NCBI RefSeq assembly: GCF_003058055.1
Contig: NZ_QBTZ01000001.1
Coordinates: 746,501 to 810,500, forward strand
Source: Acidovorax sp. 107
Lineage (GTDB): Bacteria > Pseudomonadota > Gammaproteobacteria > Burkholderiales > Burkholderiaceae_C
Direction of reading: 5' to 3'
Length of the DNA stretch: 64,000 bases
In this document: piece after piece, positions 27,446-36,535 of the stretch
Numbering within the stretch: the stretch's first letter is position 1
How the letters are laid out: each line of letters begins with the position of its first letter
The notes under the pieces: generated by a model
What the model was told of the DNA's origin: nothing
Database searches by the model: none
The model's input: only the letters and a program-made list of their open reading frames with translations
Translations under genes and position numbers: made by a program

Positions 27446-29236
27446 ATGAGCTACACCGCCCCCGTCAAGGACATGCTGTTCGCCATCGAGCACCTGGCAA
27501 ACATTGAACAGATCGCGCAAATCCCCGGTTTTGAAGACGCCGGACTGGACACGGCCGCCGCCGTGCTGGAAGAGTGCGCCAAGTTCAATGAAGGGGTGCT
27601 GTCGCCGCTCAACTGGGAAGGCGACAAGAACCCGTCGAGCTGGAAAGACGGCGTGGTCACCACTACCCCCGGCTTCAAGGAAGCCTTCCGTCAATATGGC
27701 GAAGGCGGCTGGCAAGGCCTGCAGCACCCCGCCGACTTCGGTGGCCAGGGCCTGCCCAAGACCATCGGCGCGGCCTGCATCGAGATGACCAACAGCGCCA
27801 ACATGAGCTTCGCGCTGTGCCCGCTGCTCACCGACGGCGCCATCGAGGCGCTGCTGACGGCGGGCAGCGATGAGCTCAAGGCCACGTACCTGGAGAAGCT
27901 GGTGACTGGCGAGTGGACCGGCACCATGAACCTGACCGAACCGCAGGCGGGCTCGGACCTGGCCCTGGTGCGTACACGTGCCGAGTCGCAGCCCGATGGC
28001 ACTTACAAGATCTTCGGCACCAAGATCTTCATCACCTACGGTGAGCACGATATGGCCGAGAACATCGTGCACCTGGTGCTGGCCCGCGTGCAGGGCGCGC
28101 CCGAAGGCGTGAAGGGCATCAGCCTGTTTGTGGTGCCCAAGTTCATGGTCAACCAAGACGGCACGCTGGGCGCGCGCAACGATGCGCATTGCGTGAGCAT
28201 CGAGCACAAGCTGGGCATCAAGGCCTCGCCCACCGCCGTGCTGCAGTTTGGCGACCATGGCGGCGCCGTGGGCTACCTGGTGGGCCAGGAAAACCGCGGC
28301 CTCGAATACATGTTCATCATGATGAACGCGGCCCGCTACGCTGTGGGCATGCAGGGCATTGCGATCTCTGAGCGTGCCTACCAGAAGGCCGTTCAGTACG
28401 CCAAAGACCGCGTGCAAAGCCGCCCCGTGGACGGCAGCATCAACGCCAGCGCCGCCATCATTCACCACCCCGATGTGAAGCGCATGCTCATGACCATGCG
28501 CGCCACCGTCGAGGGTTGCCGCGCCATGGCCACGGTGGCGGCTGCGGCGTTTGACGCAGCACACCACCACCCCGATGCCGACACGCGCAAGCAGAACCAG
28601 GCGTTCTATGAATTCATGGTGCCGCTGGTCAAGGGCTACAGCACCGAGACGAGCCTCGAGGTGACCAGCCTGGGCGTGCAGGTGCACGGCGGCATGGGCT
28701 TCATTGAAGAAACTGGCGCGGCCCAGTACTACCGCGACGCCAAGATCCTGACCATCTACGAAGGCACCACGGCCATCCAGGCCAACGACCTAGTGGGTCG
28801 CAAGACGGCGCGCGATGGTGGCCAGACGGCCAAGGGCATCGCCGCGCAGATCGAGAAGACCGAGGCCGACCTGCTGGCCAGCGGCACGCCTGCTGCGCTG
28901 GCTGTGGCGAAGCGCCTCACGGCGGCGCGCAAGGCGTTGCTGGATGTGATCGACTTTGTGGCCGGGGGCACCAAGGCCCAGCCCAACGCCGTGTTTGCCG
29001 GCAGCGTGCCGTACCTGATGCTGGCGGGCAATGTGGTGGCGGGCTGGCAGCTGGCCCGCAGCCTGCTGGTGGCGCAAGACCTGTTGCAAAAGGGACAGGA
29101 CGAAGCCTTCATGCGCGCAAAAATCACCACGGCCCAGTTCTATGCCGACCACATCCTGGTGAAGGCCCCGGGCCTGCGCGACAGCATTGTGGAAGGCGCG
29201 GCCAGCGTGACCGAGCTGGCGCTGGAAGCCTTCTGA
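27446..29236 (+). CDS. Acyl-CoA dehydrogenase (long form with C-terminal extension)
   Basis: FAD flavoenzyme of 596 residues introducing the alpha-beta double bond into acyl-CoA and reducing ETF, whose genes adjoin. The N-terminal helical domain, the FAD/substrate segment EWTGTMNLTEPQAGSDLALV and the C-terminal helix domain are present. The catalytic glutamate is in KILTIYEGTTAIQANDLVGR. An extra ~120-residue C-terminal domain (acyl-CoA dehydrogenase C-terminal family) follows, typical of the long class related to the DmdC group. GGAGA precedes the ATG. The chain length of the substrate cannot be inferred. Confidence 0.93.
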   Translation: MSYTAPVKDMLFAIEHLANIEQIAQIPGFEDAGLDTAAAVLEECAKFNEGVLSPLNWEGDKNPSSWKDGVVTTTPGFKEAFRQYGEGGWQGLQHPADFGGQGLPKTIGAACIEMTNSANMSFALCPLLTDGAIEALLTAGSDELKATYLEKLVTGEWTGTMNLTEPQAGSDLALVRTRAESQPDGTYKIFGTKIFITYGEHDMAENIVHLVLARVQGAPEGVKGISLFVVPKFMVNQDGTLGARNDAHCVSIEHKLGIKASPTAVLQFGDHGGAVGYLVGQENRGLEYMFIMMNAARYAVGMQGIAISERAYQKAVQYAKDRVQSRPVDGSINASAAIIHHPDVKRMLMTMRATVEGCRAMATVAAAAFDAAHHHPDADTRKQNQAFYEFMVPLVKGYSTETSLEVTSLGVQVHGGMGFIEETGAAQYYRDAKILTIYEGTTAIQANDLVGRKTARDGGQTAKGIAAQIEKTEADLLASGTPAALAVAKRLTAARKALLDVIDFVAGGTKAQPNAVFAGSVPYLMLAGNVVAGWQLARSLLVAQDLLQKGQDEAFMRAKITTAQFYADHILVKAPGLRDSIVEGAASVTELALEAF

Positions 29237-29290
29237 AGGACTGGCGTGTTGTGAGGAGACAGGCCGCCTGCAGGGCAGGGGCCTTGATAT

Positions 29291-29326
29291 AAAAATGATA
29301 GCTGCGGACGCATAATTCACTAGCGC
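29291..29326 (+). repeat. Dispersed small intergenic repeat, copy C
   Basis: AAAAATGATAGCTGCGGACG then CATAATTCACTAGCGC. The best-preserved intergenic copy, lying between the acyl-CoA dehydrogenase and nitronate monooxygenase genes. No promoter or terminator function is evident. Confidence 0.55.
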
Positions 29327-29369
29327 ATCCGGGCTATTTCATCCCTATTTTGTTCTGGAAGTTGTAGCC

Positions 29370-30323
29370 ATGTCCAAACTGCCTCCCGTGTTGCAAAACC
29401 TGTCGCTGCCCGTCATCGGGTCGCCGCTGTTCATCATCAGCAACCCCAAGCTCGTGATCGAGCAGTGCAAGGCCGGTGTCGTGGGCTCCATGCCCGCGCT
29501 CAATGCTCGTCCTGCCGAACTGCTGGACGAATGGCTGGCCGAGATCACCGAGACCCTGGCCGCCTACAACAAGGCCAACCCCGACAAGCCCGCCGCGCCC
29601 TTCGCCATCAACCAGATCGTGCACAAGAGCAACGACCGGCTGGAGCACGACATGCAGGTCTGCGCCAAGTACAAGGTGCCGATCATCATCACCAGCCTGG
29701 GCGCGCGCGAAGATGTGAATCAGGCCGTGCACGCTTGGGGCGGCGTGGTGCTGCACGACATCATCAACAACAAGTTCGCGCACAAGGCGATCGAGAAGGG
29801 GGCTGACGGCCTGATCGCCGTGGCGGCCGGTGCCGGTGGCCATGCCGGCACCAAGAGCCCATTTGCGCTGATCCAGGAAATCCGCCAGTGGTTCGACGGC
29901 CCGCTGGCGCTCAGCGGCTCCATTGCCAGCGGCGGCGCGGTGCTGGCCGCGCAGGCCATGGGCGCGGACTTTGGCTATATCGGCTCGGCCTTCATCGCAA
30001 CGCATGAGGCGCGCGCCAGCGACGCGTACAAGCAGGCCATCGTGGAAGGCAACTCGGATGACATCGTTTACAGCAACCTGTTCACCGGGGTGCATGGCAA
30101 CTACCTGGCGCCCTCGATCCGTGCGGCAGGCATGGATCCGGACAACCTGCCCGAGTCCGACCCCAGCAAGATGAACTTTGGCGGCGATGCCAAGAAGGCC
30201 TGGAAAGACATCTGGGGCTGCGGCCAGGGCATTGGATCCATCGGCGCCGTGACCAGCACCGCCGAACTGGTTGCCAAGCTGCGCAGCGAGTACAAGGCAG
30301 CGCGCGCGCGCCTCAAGCTCTGA
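29370..30323 (+). CDS. Nitronate monooxygenase (2-nitropropane dioxygenase family)
   Basis: FMN-dependent TIM-barrel enzyme of 317 residues that oxidises nitronates such as propionate 3-nitronate. Seen are PVIGSPLFIISNPKLVIEQC, the FMN-phosphate region GADGLIAVAAGAGGHAGTKS with the conserved GGHAG, ALSGSIASGGAVLAAQAMGA and FGYIGSAFIATHEA. It is followed by a strong terminator. The ribosome site before the ATG is weak. Confidence 0.92.
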   Translation: MSKLPPVLQNLSLPVIGSPLFIISNPKLVIEQCKAGVVGSMPALNARPAELLDEWLAEITETLAAYNKANPDKPAAPFAINQIVHKSNDRLEHDMQVCAKYKVPIIITSLGAREDVNQAVHAWGGVVLHDIINNKFAHKAIEKGADGLIAVAAGAGGHAGTKSPFALIQEIRQWFDGPLALSGSIASGGAVLAAQAMGADFGYIGSAFIATHEARASDAYKQAIVEGNSDDIVYSNLFTGVHGNYLAPSIRAAGMDPDNLPESDPSKMNFGGDAKKAWKDIWGCGQGIGSIGAVTSTAELVAKLRSEYKAARARLKL

Positions 30324-30397
30324 AATGGCGCTGTGCGACGGTGAGGTGGCCCCTGTCCCCAGGGTCACTGTGCCGGACGCCGACCCTTGAAGGCTGT

Positions 30398-30441
30398 TTC
30401 GCCCGCCATGTGCTGCAGCACATGGCGGGCGAATGTTTTTT
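30398..30441 (+). terminator. Very strong terminator: 36-bp perfect palindrome plus T-run
   Basis: 18 bases from 30398 (TTCGCCCGCCATGTGCTG) are perfectly complementary to the next 18 (to 30433), and TGTTTTTT follows. It ends the nitronate monooxygenase transcript. The absence of a loop in the DNA means the RNA hairpin would close on about four bases of its own stem. Confidence 0.85.
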
Positions 30442-30580
30442 GGGTGGGCTGTGCTGCGGTGTATCCGAGGGGAAACCCCCGTGAAGTGGCGCGGGTCTCT
30501 GCAGATAATGGTGATGAAAAATAATCAAAAACCAATGTGAAATCATTGGTTTTGCCGCCGCGTTGCGAGGGAGATGGCTG

Positions 30581-31711
30581 ATGTTCCGTGCTTTTCTGTG
30601 TCTGCTGGTCATGTGCGCCACCACCTTGGTACACGCCCGCAATGAAGGCGTGTCGGCCGATGAAATCCGCCTGGGGGCCTCGGCGGTGCTGTCGGGCCCG
30701 CTGGGACCGCAGACGGCACAATATGGTGAGGGTTCGAGGCTGCTGTTCGATGCGGTGAATGCGCAGGGCGGCGTGCATGGCCGCATGATCCGCTACACCA
30801 CGCTGGATGACGCGTTTGACCCACAGAAGGCCGTGGACAACACACGCCAGCTGCTCGAGAACGACAAGGTGTTCATGATCTTCCACAGCACCGGCACCGC
30901 CCAGACGGCAGCCATCCTGCCGTTGATCAAGGAGCAGCGCACCCTGCTGTTTGGCCCCGTCACGGGCGCCTCGGTGTTCCGTGAGGCGTTCAATCCCTAT
31001 GTGTTCCATGTGCGCGCGGGTTATGCGAATGAGGCCAGCAAGATCGTGTCGCAACTGCGCCAGCAAGGCATCACCCGTGTAGCCGTGTTCTTTCAGGACG
31101 ATGGCCTGGGCAAGACACTGGCGGGCGAGCTCAAGAAAGCATCGGAAGAGGAGAAGCTGCCCTTCCTCGCCGAGATCAAGGTAGACCCCAAGCAGCCCGA
31201 CTTTGCCGCAGCCGCACAGGCCACCGAGAAGGCCCAGCCTCAGGCTGTGATCGTGGCCACGGGCGGCACCACCTTCACCAGCTACATCAAGGCCGTGCAG
31301 GCCACGGCAGCGCGGCCTGCCTACTACGGGTTCTCGGTGGCCAGCATGGACGTGATCCAGCGCGAACTCAAGGACAAGGCGCGGGGCATCATCCTCGCGC
31401 AGATCATGCCTTCGCTGCGCAACACCACCATCCCGGTGGTGGCCGAATATCTGAGCCTGCTGCGCGCCAAGTCGCCCGGCGCCCAACCCTCGGCCTCCCA
31501 GTTCGAAGGCTTTGTCCACGCCCGCTTGCTGGTGGAAGGGCTGCGCCGCACCGGGCGCAACCTGACCACCGAGTCGTTCACCAAAACGATGGAAGACGCG
31601 GGTGAAATTACCTTTGGCCGTTTCGGCGTGAAGTATTCACCGCGCAATCACAATGGCTCGACCTACGTCGAGCTGGCCATCGTCGATGCGGAAGGCAGCT
31701 TGCGCTACTGA
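30581..31711 (+). CDS. Orphan ABC transporter substrate-binding protein (Peripla_BP_6 family)
   Basis: Periplasmic receptor of about 376 residues. The signal peptide MFRAFLCLLVMCATTLVHA is followed by EIRLGASAVLSGPLGPQTAQ, GGVHGRMIRYTTLDDAFDPQ and VFFQDDGLGKTLAGELKKAS, the type I periplasmic-binding fold of leucine/amide receptors. ATG 30581 has GAGGGAGA before it; a TTG 18 bases upstream is an alternative. No transporter genes adjoin. An inverted repeat (AAACCAATG and CATTGGTTT, about 30527-30555) lies in its leader. Confidence 0.88.
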   Translation: MFRAFLCLLVMCATTLVHARNEGVSADEIRLGASAVLSGPLGPQTAQYGEGSRLLFDAVNAQGGVHGRMIRYTTLDDAFDPQKAVDNTRQLLENDKVFMIFHSTGTAQTAAILPLIKEQRTLLFGPVTGASVFREAFNPYVFHVRAGYANEASKIVSQLRQQGITRVAVFFQDDGLGKTLAGELKKASEEEKLPFLAEIKVDPKQPDFAAAAQATEKAQPQAVIVATGGTTFTSYIKAVQATAARPAYYGFSVASMDVIQRELKDKARGIILAQIMPSLRNTTIPVVAEYLSLLRAKSPGAQPSASQFEGFVHARLLVEGLRRTGRNLTTESFTKTMEDAGEITFGRFGVKYSPRNHNGSTYVELAIVDAEGSLRY

Positions 31712-31962
31712 GGGCCGAAACATGTGGAGCGGCGGAGGCGCATGCAGGCGCGGTGCGGGTCATTTGGCCCTTTGCGGCTGATGGAAGACCAGCTGGCGAC
31801 ACCACAGCCGTGCAAAAAATCCTTTGACGGAGGACAATAGCGGGTTTTGTTACTCCAATCCCGCGTGAGTCTGTCTTGGCGTTTGATGCAAAAGACGGGG
31901 CTGGCTCGGGTGGATCTGGATATCCGGCGGCGCCTTGCCTGCTGGAGTTCACACCGCATCAC

Positions 31963-33081
31963 ATGTCTTCGTTCACATCCCGCACTCCCTTGATCGACAT
32001 GGTCAAGGGCATGGCTTGCGCCACCATTGTGTGGCATCACTTGGCCTTCTACGGCCCGATGTCTGACATCGCCCATCCCCTGGCCCCCGCCCTGATGGCT
32101 TGGCTGTATGACTATGGGCGCATGGCGGTGCAGGTGTTTCTGGTGCTCGGCGGGTATTTGGCCGCCGCCAGCCTGGCGCCAAAGGGCTTGGCGCGGTTTG
32201 ATCACGCTGGTACTGCCGTGGCCAAGCGCTTTGTGCGGCTGGTGGTGCCTTATGCCGTTGCTTTGATGCTGGCGGTGTTCGTCTCCGCCCTCGTACGACC
32301 TTGGCTGGAACACCACTCGGTGCCGGACCAGCCCACCTTGTCCCAGTTGCTGGCAAACGCCCTGCTGCTGCAGGACATCGTGGGTGAGGGTGCGTTGTCT
32401 GCCGGGGTCTGGTATGTGGCCATCGACTTCCAGCTCTTTGCGCTGACCGTGCTCATGCTGGCCGGTGTGCGGGCGCTGCCTGCGCCCTGGGCGCGGCACC
32501 ATGCGGCGGCCCTGTCGCAGGGGCTGGTGCTGGCAATGGCTGCGGCCTCGTTGTGGGTGTTCAACCGGATGGCGGGGTTGGACATGTGGGCGCTGTACTT
32601 TTTTGGGGCCTACGGGCTGGGCATGCTGGCCTACTGGGCGACGCAAGCGCCACGGGCGCAGGCATGGACAGGCGTCATGGTGCTGTTGGCGGGAGGCGCG
32701 CTGGTGGTGGACTTCCGTGCCCGCATCGCCGTAGCGGCGGTCACGGCCCTGTGCATGGTGGTTGCCATGCGTTCAGCCCGCGTGCGCGCGTTGCATGGCG
32801 TGTCGCCGTTGGTCAAGCTCGGCCAGATGTCGTATTCGGTGTTCTTGGTGCACTTTGCGGTGTGCTTGCTGGTCAACGCTGTCGTCAGCCACCTCTGGCC
32901 CACTTCGCCAATACTGAATGCGGTGGGCATGCTGCTGGCATTTTTGCTGTCGTTAGCAGCTGGCCGCTTGCTGTATCTGCGGGTGGAGCGGCATGTGCCA
33001 TCCTGGTCCACGGCCTTGCGCTGGCAGCTCGGGCTGGTGGGGGCAGGCATGCTGGTCGTCATCACAAGCAACTGGGCCTGA
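31963..33081 (+). CDS. Acyltransferase 3 family integral membrane protein
   Basis: About 372 residues with ten predicted transmembrane helices. It starts SSFTSRTPLIDMVKGMACAT IVWHH; the histidine in WHHLAFYGP is the conserved acyltransferase-3 active-site region. MAVQVFLVLGGYLAAASL is the second family motif, and LGQMSYSVFLVHFAVCLLVN is the characteristic late helix. Such proteins O-acylate surface polysaccharides, glucans or lipids. The frame opens earlier at 31876, but ATG 31963 gives the usual N-terminus. No sugar-biosynthesis genes adjoin, so the acceptor is unknown. Confidence 0.85.
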   Translation: MSSFTSRTPLIDMVKGMACATIVWHHLAFYGPMSDIAHPLAPALMAWLYDYGRMAVQVFLVLGGYLAAASLAPKGLARFDHAGTAVAKRFVRLVVPYAVALMLAVFVSALVRPWLEHHSVPDQPTLSQLLANALLLQDIVGEGALSAGVWYVAIDFQLFALTVLMLAGVRALPAPWARHHAAALSQGLVLAMAAASLWVFNRMAGLDMWALYFFGAYGLGMLAYWATQAPRAQAWTGVMVLLAGGALVVDFRARIAVAAVTALCMVVAMRSARVRALHGVSPLVKLGQMSYSVFLVHFAVCLLVNAVVSHLWPTSPILNAVGMLLAFLLSLAAGRLLYLRVERHVPSWSTALRWQLGLVGAGMLVVITSNWA

Positions 33082-33146
33082 ACCTCTCGCGCTCTTCAGT
33101 GCGGTTGCCTTCGGCGGCGAGCTACGCCCTTGGGGCGAGAGCGGTA

Positions 33147-33539
33147 CTACCGCAAAAGTTTGCGCTCCCGGCGTTTGCGTTGCTTGTCCAGAAACCAAGC
33201 CATGAACGGCAGCAGCAGCATCGAACCGGGGATCACCCAGATGAAGAGATAAGGGCTGACCGAAGAAGCCGACCGCATCACATCGCGCAAATGGGCTCGC
33301 TCCTCGGCACTCCAGGTGCCCTGGCGGCGCTGTTGCACCAACCAGACCACCGAGCCCCTCATGGTGGCCATCTCGCGACGCAGGCGGCTCTTTTCCCGGC
33401 TGTTGCCCGCTAGAAAAGAGCAAAACCACTCGGGTGCGCGTTCCATCCGACGCTGAAATGCCAAGGTCGAATCCGGGTCAAATGCGTCGGCGGGGGGCGG
33501 GGTTTCAGCGGGTTGTGGCGTGGTCATGGCGAGAGCCAT
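33147..33539 (-). CDS. Small LETM1-like domain protein
   Basis: About 130 residues from the ATG at 33539; the frame is open to 33761, giving a possible 204-residue form. The upstream part lies in a lower-GC stretch and does not look like the rest of the protein, so the shorter form is preferred. The C-terminal part has APEWFCSFLAGNSREKSRL, GSVVWLVQQRRQGTWSAEER and a hydrophobic helix SPYLFIWVIPGSMLLLPFMA followed by a basic tail. The SPYL...PGS..LLP motif is typical of LETM1, a mitochondrial cation/proton exchange-associated membrane protein. A bacterial function is unknown. Confidence 0.65.
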   Translation of the reverse strand: MALAMTTPQPAETPPPADAFDPDSTLAFQRRMERAPEWFCSFLAGNSREKSRLRREMATMRGSVVWLVQQRRQGTWSAEERAHLRDVMRSASSVSPYLFIWVIPGSMLLLPFMAWFLDKQRKRRERKLLR

Positions 33540-33761
33540 TGTGTCTGTAGATGCGAACAATGCCAAACAGGCTTTCAGCCGTTGCTTCGGCAAAGCACGG
33601 GTAATAGCCCCAATGAGGTGGAGTTCGACTTCGCTTTCCGGCTGATCAAGGATGTCTTTGTTGCACACGGCAATCGTTTCGCCTCCGGGTTGTTTCCACC
33701 CTAGCTCATCCCCGATGAGCTGATTGAACAAGGCGCTGCCCAATATCGACAGACGATTCAC

Positions 33762-34055
33762 GCTATCTTCTTCGTCATACGGACAAACGAGGGTTTAGTG
33801 GAACTTCCTGCCGATCTCCAGTAAGCGAAGAGCTGGACGTTCTAGTACTGAGGCCTCCTCTTTTGAGGGTATGGGGGGAGGACGAAAAATGTGACTGCCA
33901 GGAGATGATTGATTGACTCCGACGGACTCGCCTCGAACCGTCGAGCTCGTCGTCCAGCTCGGTAAGCGCGCTATACCCACCCTCAGACAGTCGGGGTAAC
34001 TCACTACCCCTCGGGCCTCCCCATCTGTGAATCAATTCAGCCCATTATCCGAAGA
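33762..34055. other. Gene-free junction of the low-GC island
   Basis: I find no credible coding sequence, RNA gene or repeat in these ~290 bases. Base composition is clearly less GC-rich than the sequence to the left. It leads into a decayed transposase orfA, so it is probably degraded mobile DNA. Confidence 0.5.
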
Positions 34056-34256
34056 ATGATGGAGGGGAAGAAGAATAAGTGCAGCGAGGGACAGATCATT
34101 TGGTCCCTGCGGCAGGCGGAGTCGGGCATGGCTATCAGGGAACGTTGCAGCAATGGGGGTTTCCGCAACGCCACCTTCTACAAGTGGTGGTCCAAGTTCG
34201 GCGGCATGCAGATCTCTAAGGCCCAGGGCTTGCATGGGTTGGAGCCAAGACTTTGA
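34056..34256 (+). pseudogene. IS3-family transposase OrfA remnant
   Basis: 66 codons whose translation CSEGQIIWSLRQAESGMAIR ERCSNGGFRNATFYKWWSKF GGMQISKAQGL aligns with the helix-turn-helix OrfA of IS3-family elements. Those typically read EEQI...LKQAEAG..VKELCR..G.S.ATFY.WR.KYGGM. Several conserved residues are altered (for example WW for WR), the leucine-zipper end is lost, and no orfB follows. It is a dead fragment marking the left border of the pilus island. Confidence 0.8.
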
Positions 34257-34342
34257 CTTTCGCTTCCGCCGCTCAGCACCTCTTGATGGCCGCTCGTCGA
34301 ATGCCCATCGATTCTTTGGTGAGGTGTCCGTAGACTGGCACG

Positions 34343-34969
34343 ATGCGGCACATACACATGAAAGCGTCTTCAATATCGCGTGGTTCAGTCAACAGGGAAA
34401 GTGGATTCTCTTTGATTGAAATATTGGTATCCATAGTTGTTTTTGGTATCGGATTGCTGGGGGCTGCGGGTCTGCAGTTGGCGACAATGCGCAGCAATCA
34501 ATTCACTGCTCAGGCCAGTGTCGCTACTCAGCTCATCCGGGATTATGAAGAAATTACCCAGATGCTGCGCTCCGCCGACCTATCGACCTCCGAGGGGAGC
34601 AATGTGCTTAGCAGCTTGGATACCAATACTGCTGACACGACAACCGTCAATTGCCAGAGTTCCGGCGCCACATGCACGTCCAGCGAGTTGGCGGCATTCA
34701 TGCTTAAGGAGTGGAAAAGCCGCGTCACTACAGAGCTTCCAGGGGGGCGAGCCGTGATCTGTCGCGACAGTGCGCCCAAAGATACTTCTGGCGCCAGTTC
34801 AGGTCTGTATCACTGGGCTTGCGACGACCAAGGCGACATGCTGATGGTCAAGATTGGCTGGGCCGGAAAAGCTGACAAGGCTGACCAGACCCAACAAACT
34901 ATCGCTGCCGAGAACCGCCCGAGAATCGTGATGACGGTTTTCGGCAATCAAAAAGACTTCACGGATTGA
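34343..34969 (+). CDS. pilV: Type IV pilus minor pilin / modification protein PilV
   Basis: 208 residues (or 203 from the ATG at 34358). The prepilin peptidase site is ESG-FSLIEILVSIVVFGIG, with Glu at +5 of the mature protein and a hydrophobic helix. The downstream TGLLGAAGLQLATMRSNQFT-like segment is typical of PilV. First of six genes that make the minor-pilin priming complex of type IV pili. Base composition is much lower in GC than the flanking chromosome. No strong ribosome site precedes either ATG. Confidence 0.9.
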   Translation: MRHIHMKASSISRGSVNRESGFSLIEILVSIVVFGIGLLGAAGLQLATMRSNQFTAQASVATQLIRDYEEITQMLRSADLSTSEGSNVLSSLDTNTADTTTVNCQSSGATCTSSELAAFMLKEWKSRVTTELPGGRAVICRDSAPKDTSGASSGLYHWACDDQGDMLMVKIGWAGKADKADQTQQTIAAENRPRIVMTVFGNQKDFTD

Positions 34970-34973
34970 TGCG

Positions 34974-35906
34974 ATGAAATATTCTGCTCGTATCACCCAG
35001 CAAGGTCTGACCTTGGTGGAGCTGATGGTTTCGCTGGTGTTGGCCAGCTTGATCACTTTAGCTGCAGTCGGACTCTATACCGTTGGTATTTCCAGCTATC
35101 GCACCGTTGATGCGGGGCAAGAGCTCCAAGATAATGGGCGTTTTGCTCTTGAAGTTATTGGTCAGGCTGCACGCCAGGCGGGATATGAAAATTATCCTGA
35201 GGGATATGGCTTGCGCTGGACGGATACGTACGCCACCAATACTAGCTTGTTTCCCTCAGTCCGGGGTGCCAATAATGCCAAGGTAGCGAGCGTTACAAGC
35301 GTCAACGATGATGGCACCAATGACAATGGCGGCTACAACAGCAGCGACACGCTTGCCTTCAGATTTCATGGGGCGAGCCTCCAAAGTGATCGCACAAAAG
35401 CTGATGGCTCGATGATCGATTGCCAGGGGGTCGCCCAGACGGCACCACTTCTCCCTAATGATATGAGCGACGTGGCCGTGAGTCTTTTCTGGGTGAAGGT
35501 CGACAGCACAGGGGAGCCATCACTGCAGTGCATTTCACGCGGAGATCCTGCTTCACCCAGCCGGAACACTCAACCTATTATCAAAGGCGTGGAATCCTTT
35601 CAAGTGATGTACGGTCTTGATGTCAATGCCAACTCCGTACCCGAAAAGTGGGTCAGTGCAAACGACGTTACCAACTGGACGCAGGTATCTGCGGTTCGTG
35701 TGGGGTTTGTTCTGCGGGGGCCGCCTGGCAGCAGTCAAGGATACCAGGGAGCATCCGCCACAGCCAATGAAAACAAGCTGTATCCCCTTGGAGCGACATT
35801 TACTGGAAGTAGCACTGAAGCGGCGCTGATTTTCACACCGCCTGCTGATGGGCGCCTGCGGCGCACCTTCAACGCGACATTCACGCTGCGCAATCCCCAA
35901 AACTGA
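34974..35906 (+). CDS. pilW: Type IV pilus minor pilin PilW
   Basis: 310 residues. The prepilin cleavage site is QQG-LTLVELMVSLVLASLI, with Glu +5. Then RTVDAGQELQDNGRFALEVI and GQAARQAGYENY, the standard PilW pattern. The C-terminal part is a large beta-rich domain. It starts 4 bases after pilV stops. PilW works with PilV, PilX, PilE and PilY1 at the pilus tip. Confidence 0.92.
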   Translation: MKYSARITQQGLTLVELMVSLVLASLITLAAVGLYTVGISSYRTVDAGQELQDNGRFALEVIGQAARQAGYENYPEGYGLRWTDTYATNTSLFPSVRGANNAKVASVTSVNDDGTNDNGGYNSSDTLAFRFHGASLQSDRTKADGSMIDCQGVAQTAPLLPNDMSDVAVSLFWVKVDSTGEPSLQCISRGDPASPSRNTQPIIKGVESFQVMYGLDVNANSVPEKWVSANDVTNWTQVSAVRVGFVLRGPPGSSQGYQGASATANENKLYPLGATFTGSSTEAALIFTPPADGRLRRTFNATFTLRNPQN

Positions 35907-35919
35907 ACACGTGATCCCA

Positions 35920-36531
35920 ATGAAATCCAATCCTATGGGGAATCGTCCCTCCCAACATGGCGTATCACTCGTGGTGGTGCTCATTTTGATGAGCGCCATT
36001 TTTCTGATGGCAGCGTTTGGCGCACGCCTGACTTTGTTGGGCGAAAAATCGTCCCGCAATGACCGGGATAGGCAGATTGCATTCCAAGCGGCTGAAGCTG
36101 CCCTCGGCGATGCAGAAATTGATCTGATGGGCCCAAATACGGCGACCAACAGCCGGGTTTGCGCCACAGCGAGCAAACAGGTTTCACTTTTTACAGAAGG
36201 CTGTGGGAATACGGATGCAAACCGCGGGTTTTGCACCAACTCTACTAACCAACCCCTGTACAAGTCCATTGACTTTGAAGAAACCGGCAGTTCGCGCCAC
36301 TATGTCACGCTGGGTGAATACACGGGCGGACGCGAAACTGGTTTTGCAACCGATAACAGTGCACTACCCGCCCAGAAGCCGAGGTACATCATTGAGGTTA
36401 TTTCCTATCCCCGCCCCAAAGGCACGAATGAAACGGCCTTTTTGATTACTAGCCTAGGCTACGGTTTGAACAAGAAGACCCAAGTCATGTTGCAAGGTGT
36501 TGTTTACAAACCCGATGTGCCAGGATGCTGA
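35920..36531 (+). CDS. pilX: Type IV pilus assembly protein PilX
   Basis: 203 residues. The N-terminal helix QHGVSLVVVLILMSAIFLMA follows the PilX pattern, which lacks the Glu +5 of other pilins. After it comes GEKSSRNDRDRQIAFQAAEA ALGDAE, the conserved PilX_N continuation. A cysteine-containing C-terminal domain follows. A GTG nine bases upstream is an alternative start. The stop is 4 bases before the pilY1 ATG. Confidence 0.9.
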   Translation: MKSNPMGNRPSQHGVSLVVVLILMSAIFLMAAFGARLTLLGEKSSRNDRDRQIAFQAAEAALGDAEIDLMGPNTATNSRVCATASKQVSLFTEGCGNTDANRGFCTNSTNQPLYKSIDFEETGSSRHYVTLGEYTGGRETGFATDNSALPAQKPRYIIEVISYPRPKGTNETAFLITSLGYGLNKKTQVMLQGVVYKPDVPGC

Positions 36532-36535
36532 AGCC

